Source: Ryuthela nishihirai (taxonomy: Eukaryota > Arthropoda > Arachnida > Araneae > Heptathelidae). Taken from it: DNA of 64,000 bases. The stretch covers positions 63,579,901 through 63,643,900 of the forward strand of contig JAWZYU010000009.1 of the NCBI GenBank assembly GCA_038380435.1, in the 5' to 3' direction. How positions within the stretch are numbered: the stretch's first letter is position 1; each line of letters opens with the position of its first letter. Made by a program: the position numbers and the translations under genes. The notes beneath the pieces were generated by a model, which searched no databases, had not been told where the DNA came from, and was given only the letters and a program-made list of their open reading frames with translations. Shown one piece after another: positions 31,471 through 42,122 of this stretch.

Positions 31471-33486
31471 GTGTTGAGTGTAGCTGTCAAGCGGAAAGGA
31501 CGTTTGGACACGCATCATGGGACGCCGCTCTTACTCAAATGAAACCCTTAAGGAGAGGGTTCGATTCTATGTGAGAATCACAGTCTTGATGGTAGCTGTC
31601 AAACGGGAAGGACGTTTGAACACGCGTCATGGGATGTCGCTCTTACTCAAATGAAACCCTTAAGGAGAGGGTTCGATTCTATGTGCGAATCACAGTCTTG
31701 ATGGTAGCTGTCAAGCGGGAAGGACGTTTGGACACGCGTCATGGGATGCCGCTCTTACTCAAATGAAACCCTTAAGGAGAGGGTTCGATTCTATGTGCGA
31801 ATCACAGTCTTGATGGTAGCTGTCAAGCGGGAAGGACGTTTGGACACACATCAAGGGACGCCGCTCTTACTCAAATTAAACCCTTAAGGAGAGGGTTCGA
31901 TTCTATGTGAGAATCACAGTCTTGATGGTAGCTGTCAAACGGGAAGGACGTTTGGACACGCGTCATGGGATGCCGCTCTTACTCAAATGAAACCCTTAAG
32001 GAGAGGGTTCGATTCTATGTGCGAATCACAGTCTTGATGGTAGCTGTCAAGCGGGAAGGACGTTTGGACACGCATCAAGGGACGCCGCTCTTACTCAAAC
32101 GAAACCCTTAAGGAGAGGGTTCGATTCTATGTGAGAATCACAGTCTTGATGGTAGCTGTCAAGCGGGAAGGACGTTTGGACATACATCAAGGGACGCCGC
32201 TCTTACTCAAATTAAACCCTTAAGGAGAGGGTTCGATTCTATGTGAGAATCACAGTCTTGATGGTAGCTGTCAAACGGGAAGGACGTTTGGACACGCGTC
32301 ATGGGATGCCGCTCTTACTCAAATGAAACCCTTAAGGAGAGGGTTCGATTCTATGTGCGAATCACAGTCTTGATGGTAGCTGTCAAGCGGGAAGGACGTT
32401 TGAACACGCGTCATGGGATGTCGCTCTTACTCAAATGAAACCCTTAAGGAGAAGGTTCGATTCTATGTGCGAATCACAGTCTTGATGGTAGCTGTCAAAC
32501 GGGAAGGACGTTTGAACACGCGTCATGGGATGTCGCTCTTACTCAAATGAAACCCTTAAGGAGAGGGTTCGATTCTATGTGCGAATCACAGTCTTGATGG
32601 TAGCTGTCAAGCGGGAAGGACGTTTGGACACGCGTCATGGGATGCCGCTCTTACTCAAATGAAACCCTTAAGGAGAGGGTTCGATTCTATGTGCGAATCA
32701 CAGTCTTGATGGTAGCTGTCAAACGGGAAGGACGTTTGAACACGCGTCATGGGATGTCGCTCTTACTCAAATGAAACCCTTAAGGAGAGGGTTCGATTCT
32801 ATGTGCGAATCACAGTCTTGATGGTAGCTGTCAAGCGGGAAGGACGTTTGGACACACATCAAGGGACGCCGCTCTTACTCAAATTAAACCCTTAAGGAGA
32901 GGGTTCGATTCTATGTGAGAATCACAGTCTTGATGGTAGCTGTCAAACGGGAAGGACGTTTGGACACGCGTCATGGGATGCCGCTCTTACTCAAATGAAA
33001 CCCTTAAGGAGAGGGTTCGATTCTATGTGCGAATCACAGTCTTGATGGTAGCTGTCAAGCGGGAAGGACGTTTGGACACGCATCAAGGGACGCCGCTCTT
33101 ACTCAAACGAAACCCTTAAGGAGAGGGTTCGATTCTATGTGAGAATCACAGTCTTGATGGTAGCTGTCAAACGGGAAGGACGTTTGAACACGCATCAAAG
33201 GACGCCGCTCTTACTCAAATGAAACCCTTAAGGAGAGGGTTCGATTCTATGTGAGAATCACAGTCTTGATGGTAGCTGTCAAACGGGAAGGACGTTTGGA
33301 CACGCATCAAGGGACGCCGCTCTTACTCAAATGAAACCCTTAAGGAGAGGGTTCAATTCTATGTGAGAATCACAGTCTTCATGGTAGCTGTCAAACGGGA
33401 AGGTCGTTTGAACACGCGTCTAGGAACCCCGCTCTTATGCAAAGAAAAACTCGTAAGGAAAGGGTACGATTCTATGTGAGAATCAA
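31471..33486. repeat. Tandem array, 18 units of exactly 112 bp, with higher-order structure
   Basis: Unit start gtcttgatgg recurs every 112 bp from 31583 to 33375 without an indel, plus a diverged first unit at 31471. Units differ at a few diagnostic positions: aagcgg/aaacgg; ttgg/ttga; cgtcatgggatg/catcaagggacg; aaatgaaa/aaattaaa/aaacgaaa; gtgcg/gtgag. Unit classes run A B C D E C' D A' A B A C D E F G between two diverged end units. Each unit can encode NETLKERVRFYVRI, but 112 is not a multiple of 3, so no frame spans several units. GC content is well above the flanks. Confidence 0.95.
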
Positions 33487-33823
33487 GATTCCTGGTGAAT
33501 CAAATACAGTTCTGTGTGAACCACAGTGCAGGCAAAGGTTAGGTATCCTTTCGCCGAGTTTGAAGTCGGTAAAGCGAAAATCTGCAAAGTGCGTTTCTCC
33601 ACCTCATTGCATAATCGTTGGCAGCAGCAAAGCAGCAAAGGCCTACGAAATCGAGCCTCCCCAGCGCGTGATTTTATGTAGTGTGAATAAACTGTGTGGT
33701 CCCTATAGAACTGTCGTGCGTGAATTGTTGAATATATTTCTGTACATCACTTTGCGCAGGAAATCTGAGGCATACGTCGGTACGGGTGTAACAACTCGCG
33801 AACCTGTTATTTCACAGAAATAA
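33437..33823 (+). CDS. Unidentified 128-codon open frame starting in the last array unit
   Basis: Begins in the last, diverged unit with TRKERVRFYVRI, the same frame that every array unit carries (LKERVRFYVRI), then leaves the array: IPGESNTVLCEPQCRQRLG, SLKSVKRKSAKCVSPPHC, VGSSKAAKAYEIEPPQRV, ends at VISQK. Basic, with scattered cysteines; no family recognised. The composition is less AT-rich than the flanks. Possible explanations: an exon whose start was tandemly amplified; part of a retroelement or its LTR, given the CpG-rich lead-in at 31411; or chance. Confidence 0.25.
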   Translation: MQRKTRKERVRFYVRIKIPGESNTVLCEPQCRQRLGILSPSLKSVKRKSAKCVSPPHCIIVGSSKAAKAYEIEPPQRVILCSVNKLCGPYRTVVRELLNIFLYITLRRKSEAYVGTGVTTREPVISQK

Positions 33824-33916
33824 GGGTGAAGGTAATCAAGGGACTAATTCATCGTCCTCTACTAGCGTGAGGTTAATTGTTGGATATACCAACTGGTCAC
33901 GACAGTGTCTTAGGTG

Positions 33917-34003
33917 TTTAAATTTCAATACAGGATAAACTTAAGACAGTAATTTACTTTTTTGCGAATGTTTGCCTTAAGTTTATTCTGCATTGAAATT
34001 AAA
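33917..34003. repeat. Hairpin, about 32-bp arms
   Basis: Left arm 33917-33949 (tttaaatttcaatacaggat...) and right arm 33972-34003 are imperfect inverted copies, about 85-90% by eye, with a 22-nt loop. Confidence 0.75.
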
Positions 34004-34009
34004 TCGATT

Positions 34010-36222
34010 TAATCAATTTGTACTACAGTTAAAAATATGCGTTTTAGTAAAATAATAATTAGAACTTATAATATTAATACTAATACTATAAAATAAATTA
34101 AAAATGGATCACTCTTTAAGAGCTGTTTAAACAGTAATAAGTAGAACAGCAGTTACCAAGCTTCCTGTTTTCGCTTGCCAACAAATACCACGTTTTTTGT
34201 TTTGTACCATTACTAGGTAAATATGAACTTTCAAAACATCATTTTGGTGAGAAATAAAGCATTTTCAAACCAGGTATATGAATAAAATAGGCAATACAGA
34301 AAATGAATTATTTTCTTTTATTTATCATGCTACAATTTTTGGAAATCCAGGTATGAATAAATGTCTCGTACTACAGTTGCACTAAAGTCTTGTACTACAG
34401 TTTGCGAAATGTTGACGTAGGAATATAATGCTTTAATTATCAATATTTATCTGAAATCGAAAGCAAAGTTATCTGTACTAGAATTATTTTGAAAGAGGAA
34501 TGTTTTTCGGAAGATAATATTTAATAGCGGAGCAATCATTTCTTTTTGGTCAGGTTACAGTAATAGATATCTTTTCTTTGATAGAAATGCAAGGATTGTA
34601 TATTTCCGTTTTGATACGGTGCATACATTGCTACATAAAACTTACTAATAGAGAAAATCATGATGTCACTTATTCCTCTGTAAACATAACAATCCGAAAT
34701 TTGAATTATCACAATAGCTAATTGTTTAGCAATGAAGTTGAAAGACTAAATTTACTAAAAGTGAAATAATTCGATAATTTTTGGCATTGTTCATAATAGC
34801 ATAAGAGGAAATGTTGGACACCCCTTTCCTATCCGTTCTTTGGATCGTTAGAAGAAAATAAAGCCATTTTATACTATTTTGGCATTCAGAAATTTTACAT
34901 TTGAAGGTTTGCTGGCATTTTGTTTTTTCATTATTAAATAACGGCTATCAACTTAAGGATTTTTTTTATTATTTTCTTCCTGAATATTTAAGATATTGTA
35001 AAAAGTTAAATTAAAACAAACCAATGGATTGTAATTTAGCAAATATGTTTTTCCTTTTTCTATATATTCACAATTAATTAAATGTTCTGTACATTCTATT
35101 TCTTGTCAATATTCGCATAAAATATTATTTTAATAATATTTTCGCATTTGATATCTGTTTAATTAATTTTTATTGCTTATTCTGAGTCTTCTAATCTGTG
35201 CTTAATATTTTCTTGGGATAGGCTTTAATTTCTAAGTGTAAGTGGTTTCACCAAACAGACTCCTAAGTGTAAGTGGTTTCTCCAAACACATTTTCAATTA
35301 CTTCCGCAAAATATTAGTAGCGAATCTTTTAACAATGCGGAAGGATAAATAAATCACTTAGAGAAAATTTTTGCAGCACTAAATTTATCATATCACTGAT
35401 ATACTGAAAACTGTGGAACCCATTCCTAAATTTGAAAATTAATAATTTCGCGAGAGCTTTCATTTGAAAGTTTTTCTGGCAACAGTAAAAGGACCAATAT
35501 TCAAGTGGAATACGACCAACGGGAGATCATCCCCTCGATTCCAGGGCCTTTCTTTTCATATTTTGGAATCATCTACGAGGATTCAGTTCCTCGTCATGCT
35601 TTTGGTCACAAGGATTATCTCAATCCTGGATTGAACTCATCAGACAGACTACGGTGGTCGTGATCAACAGGAAATTTTATATCCCGATTCCTTCATTTGA
35701 TCACGGGTACAAAGATTGTTAATTCTCAAACGAAAAGAGATTGTAAAGAAAAGTCAAGTAGAATGAAAGCTCTCAAGAATAACTGTCAGACGATCTGACA
35801 GCGATAACTATTCGAATCCGAAACATCCCACGAGATTTTTTAGTGCTGCCGTCAGACATGAAAGAACCCCTCTTTGAATCCTACAGCCAGAGTAGTGATG
35901 CTGAAGTCATCGACGATCTCGGGAAGGATGTCGCCTCTCCTTCGGTCTCGTTTCTTCTCCTTCATTCCTTTTCCTCTCCATTTCCCTTTACTCGGAAGTT
36001 TCATCTTTTGTCAACGCTAATTCTTAGTTAAATCATGGACAAAACCCAATGGATATAATTCAGAGTCACATTATAATATTTGTATCCAAAAATGCATCGA
36101 AAACTGTTGCACCTGATTTTATTGTACCTCTCCATTGTAATTATTGAATATCATTTTATCAAAAACGAATAATAATATTACATTTGTATCAAAAGTAATA
36201 ATAAAATGTACGTTACCTTTGT
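34010..36222. other. No recognised gene; weak exon candidate near 35835
   Basis: Mostly AT-rich. A two-copy 31-bp duplication (ctaagtgtaagtggtttc) lies at about 35236-35290. At 35835-35930 a frame preceded by the acceptor-like ttttttag reads KEPLFESYSQSSDAEVIDDL, with balanced codons unlike the surroundings. It is too short to call. Confidence 0.35.
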
Positions 36223-36224
36223 TA

Positions 36225-37670
36225 CGGAGATCGTTCAAAAGTTCTTGACACGTGTCAGTATATTTACACTCATTCCTACGAAGTTAACGAGCTACGACTT
36301 GATTGAAAGCTTGTCAAAACTTATCATTACGTGTTAAAAACAAAGGCCGTTCATCAGTTCTCTCTTCGCTGGCGGCGCATAAATTTCGATTAGTTTGCGT
36401 GTGTTGCTATGGAGCCCACTAAAGACGAGAAAAGATTTTACATTTTCACGAAGATGCAGCTTGGGGATAAGGAGACAAAAAAAACATGCCGATTTATCAC
36501 AGGTATATGGGATTCACGTCTTTCATATGGCACTGTTACGGGATTGATGCACAAATTCAGAGAAGGACGGCAGAGCTTCTAAGGTCTCTGTGGTGTAGGA
36601 AAACCGAAGGAGGCCGTGAACGGGAGAACCATCGCTGATGTTCGTGAACTCATTAAGGAAAAAATCCACACATCAGCATTCACTACTCTTAGCTGCATCG
36701 TCTTTTGAATGCCCCACATATCACACTAAAATTCATGTAAATCGTTTTGAAAGCAGCTGCTTGATGCACCTTATGTATGGGATTATGATTAGTAAAATAC
36801 CTCATAATTGATTAAATATTGAATGGTTTAGATGTCAGTATATTGATTGGTAGTGGGGAAACAATTATTCATCAAAATGTAATGTTTATAAAGATCTGTG
36901 TCAAATGGATACCCCACAAACTGACAGAATAGCAAAAACCGGCTAGAGTCGACTCGTGTAAGGAGATGCTGGCAATGTTTGAACCCAGTGGCCCCAAATG
37001 GTGAACAGACATTGTAACAGGTGATGAGAGGTGGTTTATACAACGTGGACTATACAACCCCCATATTTGGGTTGCCGAAGATGAACCTCTTTCCCAAATC
37101 ATCCGAGGAGACTTTCACTCAAGAAAGAGGATGTTCGCAATTATTTTTCAATTCCCAAGTAGTAGTAGCCGTGGACACCTTAGGTGAAAAAAATGACTGT
37201 AAATGGCCAATACTACACCAACATTGTTTTGACCAAAATGGTTAAGGAAATGAAGATGCAGCATCCAACAACAGGCGTGTCAAGGGTTCTTCTTCATGAC
37301 CCGGCAAAAATTCACAAAACCCGGCAAGTTAAGGCCTATCTAGGGCAGGAAAAAAAAACAAAAAGCTAACCCATCCTGATTATTCTTCCGATCTTGCACC
37401 GTGCGATTTTTGGTTGTATCCGAAAATTAGAAAGGAAATTGCTGGGAAGCGTTTTTCAGAAGTACAAGACCTTGAAAAATGCGTTCATTCAGAGTTGCAG
37501 AATATTCCCCAACTGGAGTACCACCAAGTGTTCTAGAATTGATGTAGACGTCTGCAACTTTGCAAAGATGCTAGAGAGGAGTACTTTGAAGAACAGTAAA
37601 AGTTTTGTTATGATGTGTGCAATGGTTTTTGTTTTGCAGATGCATGTCAAGAATTTTTAAACGTCCCTCG
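36225..37670 (+). mobile_element. mariner-type transposon, both ends present
   Basis: Left end and inverted right end match at 22 of 28 positions counted with the TA (tacggagatcgttcaaaagt at left). TA at 36223-36224 and 37671-37672 is the target duplication. Length 1446 bp. Contains a dead mariner transposase on the plus strand; 36700-36850 is unlike transposase and may be a later replacement. Confidence 0.85.
36403..37640 (+). pseudogene. mariner (DD34D) transposase, decayed
   Basis: Start MEPTKDEKRFYIFTKMQLGD, then FITGIWDSRLSYGTVTGLMH, FREGRQSF-stop, GKPKEAVNGRTIADVRELIK: the helix-turn-helix part. After about 200 bp with no match, GDERWFIQRGLYNPHIWV carries the first catalytic D; VLLHDPAKIHKT the second; HPDYSSDLAPCDFWLYPKIR the third, with about 34 residues between second and third once a 2-base frameshift is allowed for. 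SEVQDLEKCVHSELQNIPQL and EYFEEQ complete the C-terminus. HD..K.H replaces the usual HDNARPH. At least three stops or frameshifts. Confidence 0.8.
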
Positions 37671-37860
37671 TATTATTGTATCTGTGTTAATAAATGATCG
37701 AAACTGAATATCCGTATGTTTATCAACTATTTTACCTACAGGCGGTGTTAGGTAATAAATAACTAATCGGTGAGTTGTTAACGAATGTTAGATTCATAGA
37801 AGAATGAACACAACAAGAAATTGCGTTTTCTATACTTTCCACAATAACAATTCGTGTCTT

Positions 37861-38115
37861 CCTTTATTAGATGGGACCGGAGCGGTTCTGTCGGCAGCGG
37901 GCCAAGTTCGTAATCCGCGGGTTTCGTGTTGGAGTCCCAACTGTGACAACGTTCAGAGTTAGTTCTTCTAACCCAGTTCTAACCTCGGTGAAAAAGAGGT
38001 ATCCGATGGGCTTGGAAAGAACTCCATCAGTCAGATAGGACGTTAAGCCACTGCACGTATACAGGAAGCTTATGCACGTTCAAGAACGCGTTGGATGGCT
38101 TTGACGAGAGGTTAC
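37861..38115 (+). mobile_element. SINE related to SINE-B
   Basis: Head gagcggttctgtcggcagcg, aagttcgtaatccgcgggt, then aacgttcagagttagttctt, gatgggcttggaaagaactc, taggacgttaagccactgca, 'caagaacgcgttggatggct'. The head and the segment after the B box differ from SINE-B, but the core (gggcttggaaag, gacgttaagcc, ttaaagaac-like, gctggatggc-like) is shared. So it is a sister family or a very diverged copy. Confidence 0.6.
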
Positions 38116-38304
38116 CTCCGGACAGCTATAGCTTAGGGGTCTCGCGATATAAGGGGCCTCAAGAAAATAAGTTTTTTTCAAGTTTTATTCTGTTGCAGTT
38201 GTAAATTTGTATTAGCAGTTATAAATTTTACCTTTCAGTAGTATTTATAATGTTCCCTTCAGGCAAAATAATATATATATCGACTTTTGAATTTTTGGGA
38301 CCTC

Positions 38305-38880
38305 CTGAGTGATTAGCACGCTTGGCTATTGATCTAAGGGACCGGGTTCGAGCCCCGGGTTAAGGCATGGATGTGTGTGTCGTTTTTCTGCTGAGGTCCT
38401 GCCATCCTCACAGATCTTCTACTATGGCATATAAATTGACAGGCCTCTGGGTTGGGTTGTTTTACCTCTGAGCGGCACTTTTTTGCACACCATGGGCTAA
38501 ATGGCCAGGCCACAAGGACCCCGAAGGCTCAGAGAAGGTTGGGGGAGGGGACCCACTGGAACAGCTGTTGGGAGACAGATGGTAGCCTCCCGTCAAGGCC
38601 ATCCAGCGTGTTCTTTAACGTGCACAGGGTATGGCTCTCCCGCACACGGGGCCACGGCTTAACGTCCCATCCGACGGACGGCGGCCTTTCCAAGCCCATC
38701 GGTGTCCCCTACTGACCGTGGGCAGGGCGGGGAGTTTTGCGGAGATAAATCTCAACGCTGACCCAGCTGGGACTCGAACCTGGGAACTACAGATTACGAG
38801 CCTGGCGCGCTACCGACTGAGCCACCCCCGCCGAAACAGGCCTCTGTGGCAAGCAGCTGCTTGAGGGGGTATTTATTTTT
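38305..38880 (+). mobile_element. SINE-A copy split by a SINE-B
   Basis: Head tgattagcacgcttggct, B box gggttcgagcccc, body gtcgtttttctgctgaggtc up to 38449. Resumes at 38836 with caggcctctgtggcaagcag and the T-rich tail. Between them is the SINE-B at 38450-38835. The SINE-A itself lacks 11 bases (ctcctgtcaga) seen in other copies. Confidence 0.9.
38450..38835 (-). mobile_element. SINE-B, full length, nested in SINE-A
   Basis: Minus strand, 386 bp, flanked by 11-bp duplications acaggcctctg (38439-38449 and 38836-38846). Complete from the 3' end gggttgttttacctctgagc to the tRNA head with B box gggactcgaacc and A box gactgagccacc. Little diverged from 51067-51455. Confidence 0.95.
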
Positions 38881-38884
38881 TTTT

Positions 38885-40859
38885 ATTTATAATCTTGGCA
38901 TAGCTAGGGGCCTCAGAAAGTCAAAGTCCGGCTCTGAAGGGAGCATTAAATAAATTTGACAAATGGTCTTCTGATGTTTTCTGATTTCGATTGTGCCAAA
39001 AACTCGAGATTATTACTTCATAGAGCCATACGAAACTGGCCTGCCAAAATATTAGATAATTCCCATATTATGTCAAAGGGAACCTAACTTGGAAGCTCTA
39101 TAACTTCTAAAATATACCTTTACTGGTAAATTGTGACTGAATATAAGTTAAAGATTATAATCAAATCTATTCAAATCTCGATTTTCACCAATATCCGTTC
39201 AGTATATAAAGAGTTATGGAAGCTGTAATATTTAAAAAAAAATTATCTTTTCTCATAAAAATCATTCATAATTTTTCAATATTAAAACACTAATTATTTT
39301 CATAAATGACTAAAACACATATTTATTTTCATAAATGGTATAAAAAGGTAATTACCATAAAAGTCTATTTTAATTATTTTCAATAATTCGGTATATTAAT
39401 TATAATCTTTATAGGCATTTATTTTCGCTTAGTTTTGTGGGATAAAAGAGCATTTTTGATTAGTTCGAATTAATAAAAGAATTTTCACAACAATCTTCAT
39501 TCCAAAGATCAGAAATGGATCATCAGACACGAGAACATTTTAACGTTATATTTTCATAAGATTATAATCATAAGATTATAAGATTAAAACGTCAATTTCG
39601 TATGTGTAATTTATTGCTACCAACGCATTTTTATTTGTAACATTGGTAGGCTAATAAAATAGAATAAGTCTACTTTATTTCCCCACATTAAAATTTTAGA
39701 AAAATGTTTAAAACATGCAATTTAGAAATATTTTGCTTCTACCTTAGATATTGCTAAAAATATTCTGGGCTATCCCAGGAGTTTATAGGACCTATATTGA
39801 CAAACCGTATATCCTACAGTAAAGAAGTGCCTTAAGCATGAAATTTAGAACCTAGATCAGAGTAACACTGTCCTGCTTAAATCAAGTTATTAAACAAACT
39901 ATGTCAATAAATTAAACAAATCAATGAAGAAAAAAAAACCATAATCAAAAGTACATATGTAAATTGTTATTTCGTGTATGTATTCATAAACTAAAAATAA
40001 ATAAATTTTCCACTCTTTAATATTTAAAACAGAACTAAATTAGTGGCCACCCCGAAACTCTAAAATTGGACAAAGAGCGATAAGCTATTTTTTAAAGCAG
40101 CTGTCCCAATGTTGCTGAATTTAACACTCTCCCCTTGTACCAAATTCTAACATCTATTTTAACCTCAGGCTCGTTAAGGATTATGAGTAATAGAGGGGTA
40201 AAGGCCTATTCCTTTCGCTGACTGTGGAATTCCAAGAATGAGGATGCGTATCATAATCTCCCCGTCATCTCCATGGTTACAGCCGTGATGTGAGGCAAGC
40301 TTCGCAGGCGAAACCGAGACTATAAGTCAGCTGATTCGATGTGTGGAAAAATCCTTAAGAAAACGCAATTTATTCTAGAAAGGAATGGAATAATAATTAT
40401 TTTCTCAATGTCGAATCAGTCTATTACAAGTAATGAAATGCTTCATGTAGTCAAATGCAGTGCTTTTCAATTAGTGGTACGTGTACATTAGTGAGCCAAT
40501 GAAATTTTTAAGTTTTACATCGCTTTATAATTTTTTACAAATCATATCCAAAAATCTTTACAAATCACATCCAAAAATAACCAGTTACATTGAATTGTTT
40601 AAAAGAATGTGTTGCAATGGTAGGAAAAAACTGTCTGAAAGTTTTGCGTAATTGGGGTACATCAATTTTTTTAAAGGGGATGCCTCCAAAGAATTTTGTT
40701 AAAAAAGTGTACTTTATTAAAAAGGTTGAGAAACACTTCTCTGATGGAGGAGTCAGTCAAAATAAAACATGATTGGGATGCTTTCTTAACCCCTTACTAA
40801 TTTTTTTATAATACTGTCTGAAAAACTACTGTTTACAACAATCATCGTCTAAATGTGAA
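38885..40859. other. No recognised feature
   Basis: AT-rich; the patch 40190-40330 is somewhat GC-richer. No known motif. Confidence 0.5.
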
Positions 40860-41880
40860 GACGATTGTGACTGACGATTGACAGGGTTGTGTTGTTTTAC
40901 CTCTCTCTGAGCGGAACTTTTTGCCCACAATGGGCTAAATGGCTAGGTCACAAGAACCTCAAAGGCTCAGAGAGGGTTGGGGGAGGGGACCTGCTGGAAC
41001 AGCTGTTGGGAGACAGATTGAAGCCTCCCGTCACGTCCATCTAGCGTGTTCTTTAACGTGCATAGGGTATGGCTCTCCGGCACACAGAACGACGGTTTAA
41101 CGTCATATTCGACGGACGATGGCCTTTCCAATCCCATTGTGTCCCCCACTGACTGTGTGGACAGGGCGGGGAAAATGTAAATTGCGGAGATAAATCTCAA
41201 TGCCTGGACGAATGACAGGGAATCACGCTAATTCTAACTATGATACATAAATGGTAGAACTCTGAAAATTTGCACCTATAAGTAGTCCAGGTCGAAGATC
41301 TCGGGAAAAATTCTAAATTTAACCTATAAAGCGTCCTTCAAGGTCAAATACAGGTCACGTAGAGGTCAAACCTTGATGAACGAGACTAGAAACGTGAAAA
41401 TTTTGTCGGGGGGGGGGGGGGGTTCGGGCTGTAGATATTAGAAAAGTTACGAGATTTCGGATACGGAGGGTCCTTTGAGGTCAAAGGTCAAATTTAAATC
41501 TTTGCTAGAGAGCTGAAAATTAGTTCCAGAGGGTATTTTGCGTCGTAGATCTCGGAAATGTTGTGGAATTTTGGTTGCGATGGATCCTTCGAGGTCAAAG
41601 GTCAGATATAGTTCTTCTGGTGATAGAAAGTTAAAAATTGGTGCCTGGAGATATTTTGAGTCACAGATCTCAGTAAATATTCAAATTTTGGATGCGATGG
41701 GTCCTTAGACGTTAAAATTAAATTTCGATGTACCTGCCCTGGAGAGCTGAAAATTGGGCAGTGGAATTTCAGTCAGTAGAACACAAAAATATGAGGAATT
41801 TTCAAATCTGGTGTCGAGTTGAAGGTCAAATAGTGTCGAATTGATGGTCTAGAAATCAAGAGATGATTTGATTTCTAATA
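40860..41880. repeat. AGGTCA-rich satellite-like repeat, second locus
   Basis: Same words in the same order as 17740-18300 (tatgatacataaatggtaga, gaagatctcgggaaaaattc, gagggtcctttgaggtcaaa, agagctgaaaattag), interrupted by a SINE-B at 40886-41206. Perfect AGGTCA-A-AGGTCA at 41478-41490 and 41592-41604. A G14 run lies at about 41408-41422. Confidence 0.75.
40886..41206 (-). mobile_element. SINE-B, 5' truncated, nested in the satellite
   Basis: Minus strand. Flanked by gacgattgacagg (40873-40885) and gacgaatgacagg (41207-41219), one mismatch. Lacks the tRNA head, so truncated at insertion or transcribed from an upstream promoter. Confidence 0.85.
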
Positions 41881-42122
41881 ATATGTAATATCTGTAATTC
41901 CGGAGAACGAAAGAAAGGGCGAGCTGATACGTGTGACGTCATCGGCGGCAGAATTTGTCGGTTTCCTTGTGGTTCTGTGGGAGCTTGAGCGATCATTTCC
42001 AATTTTGGTGGGATGGTTCCACTTAGTTTTAATCCTGTTGGGGTAACAGATTGGGTTACTAGCTGCCGTGGGTCGGGAGTGATCCCTCGCAACGTATCCG
42101 AAATTTTTGGGGGCGTTGCCAT
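41856..42122 (-). CDS. Unidentified 88-codon open frame
   Basis: Minus strand, starts MATPPKISDTLRGITPDPRQ, contains KLSGTIPPKLEMIAQAPTEP and SHVSARPFFRSPELQ. Proline-rich, less AT-rich than the flanks, with a TGACGTCA palindrome (CRE-like) at about 41934-41941 within it. The last codons run into the satellite repeat. No family recognised; no flanking exons seen. Could be a host 5' exon or chance. Confidence 0.2.
   Translation of the reverse strand: MATPPKISDTLRGITPDPRQLVTQSVTPTGLKLSGTIPPKLEMIAQAPTEPQGNRQILPPMTSHVSARPFFRSPELQILHIIRNQIIS

Noticed and set aside
31471..33486. CRISPR array
   Set aside because: Units are contiguous 112-bp repeats with no unique spacers, in eukaryotic-type DNA without cas genes.
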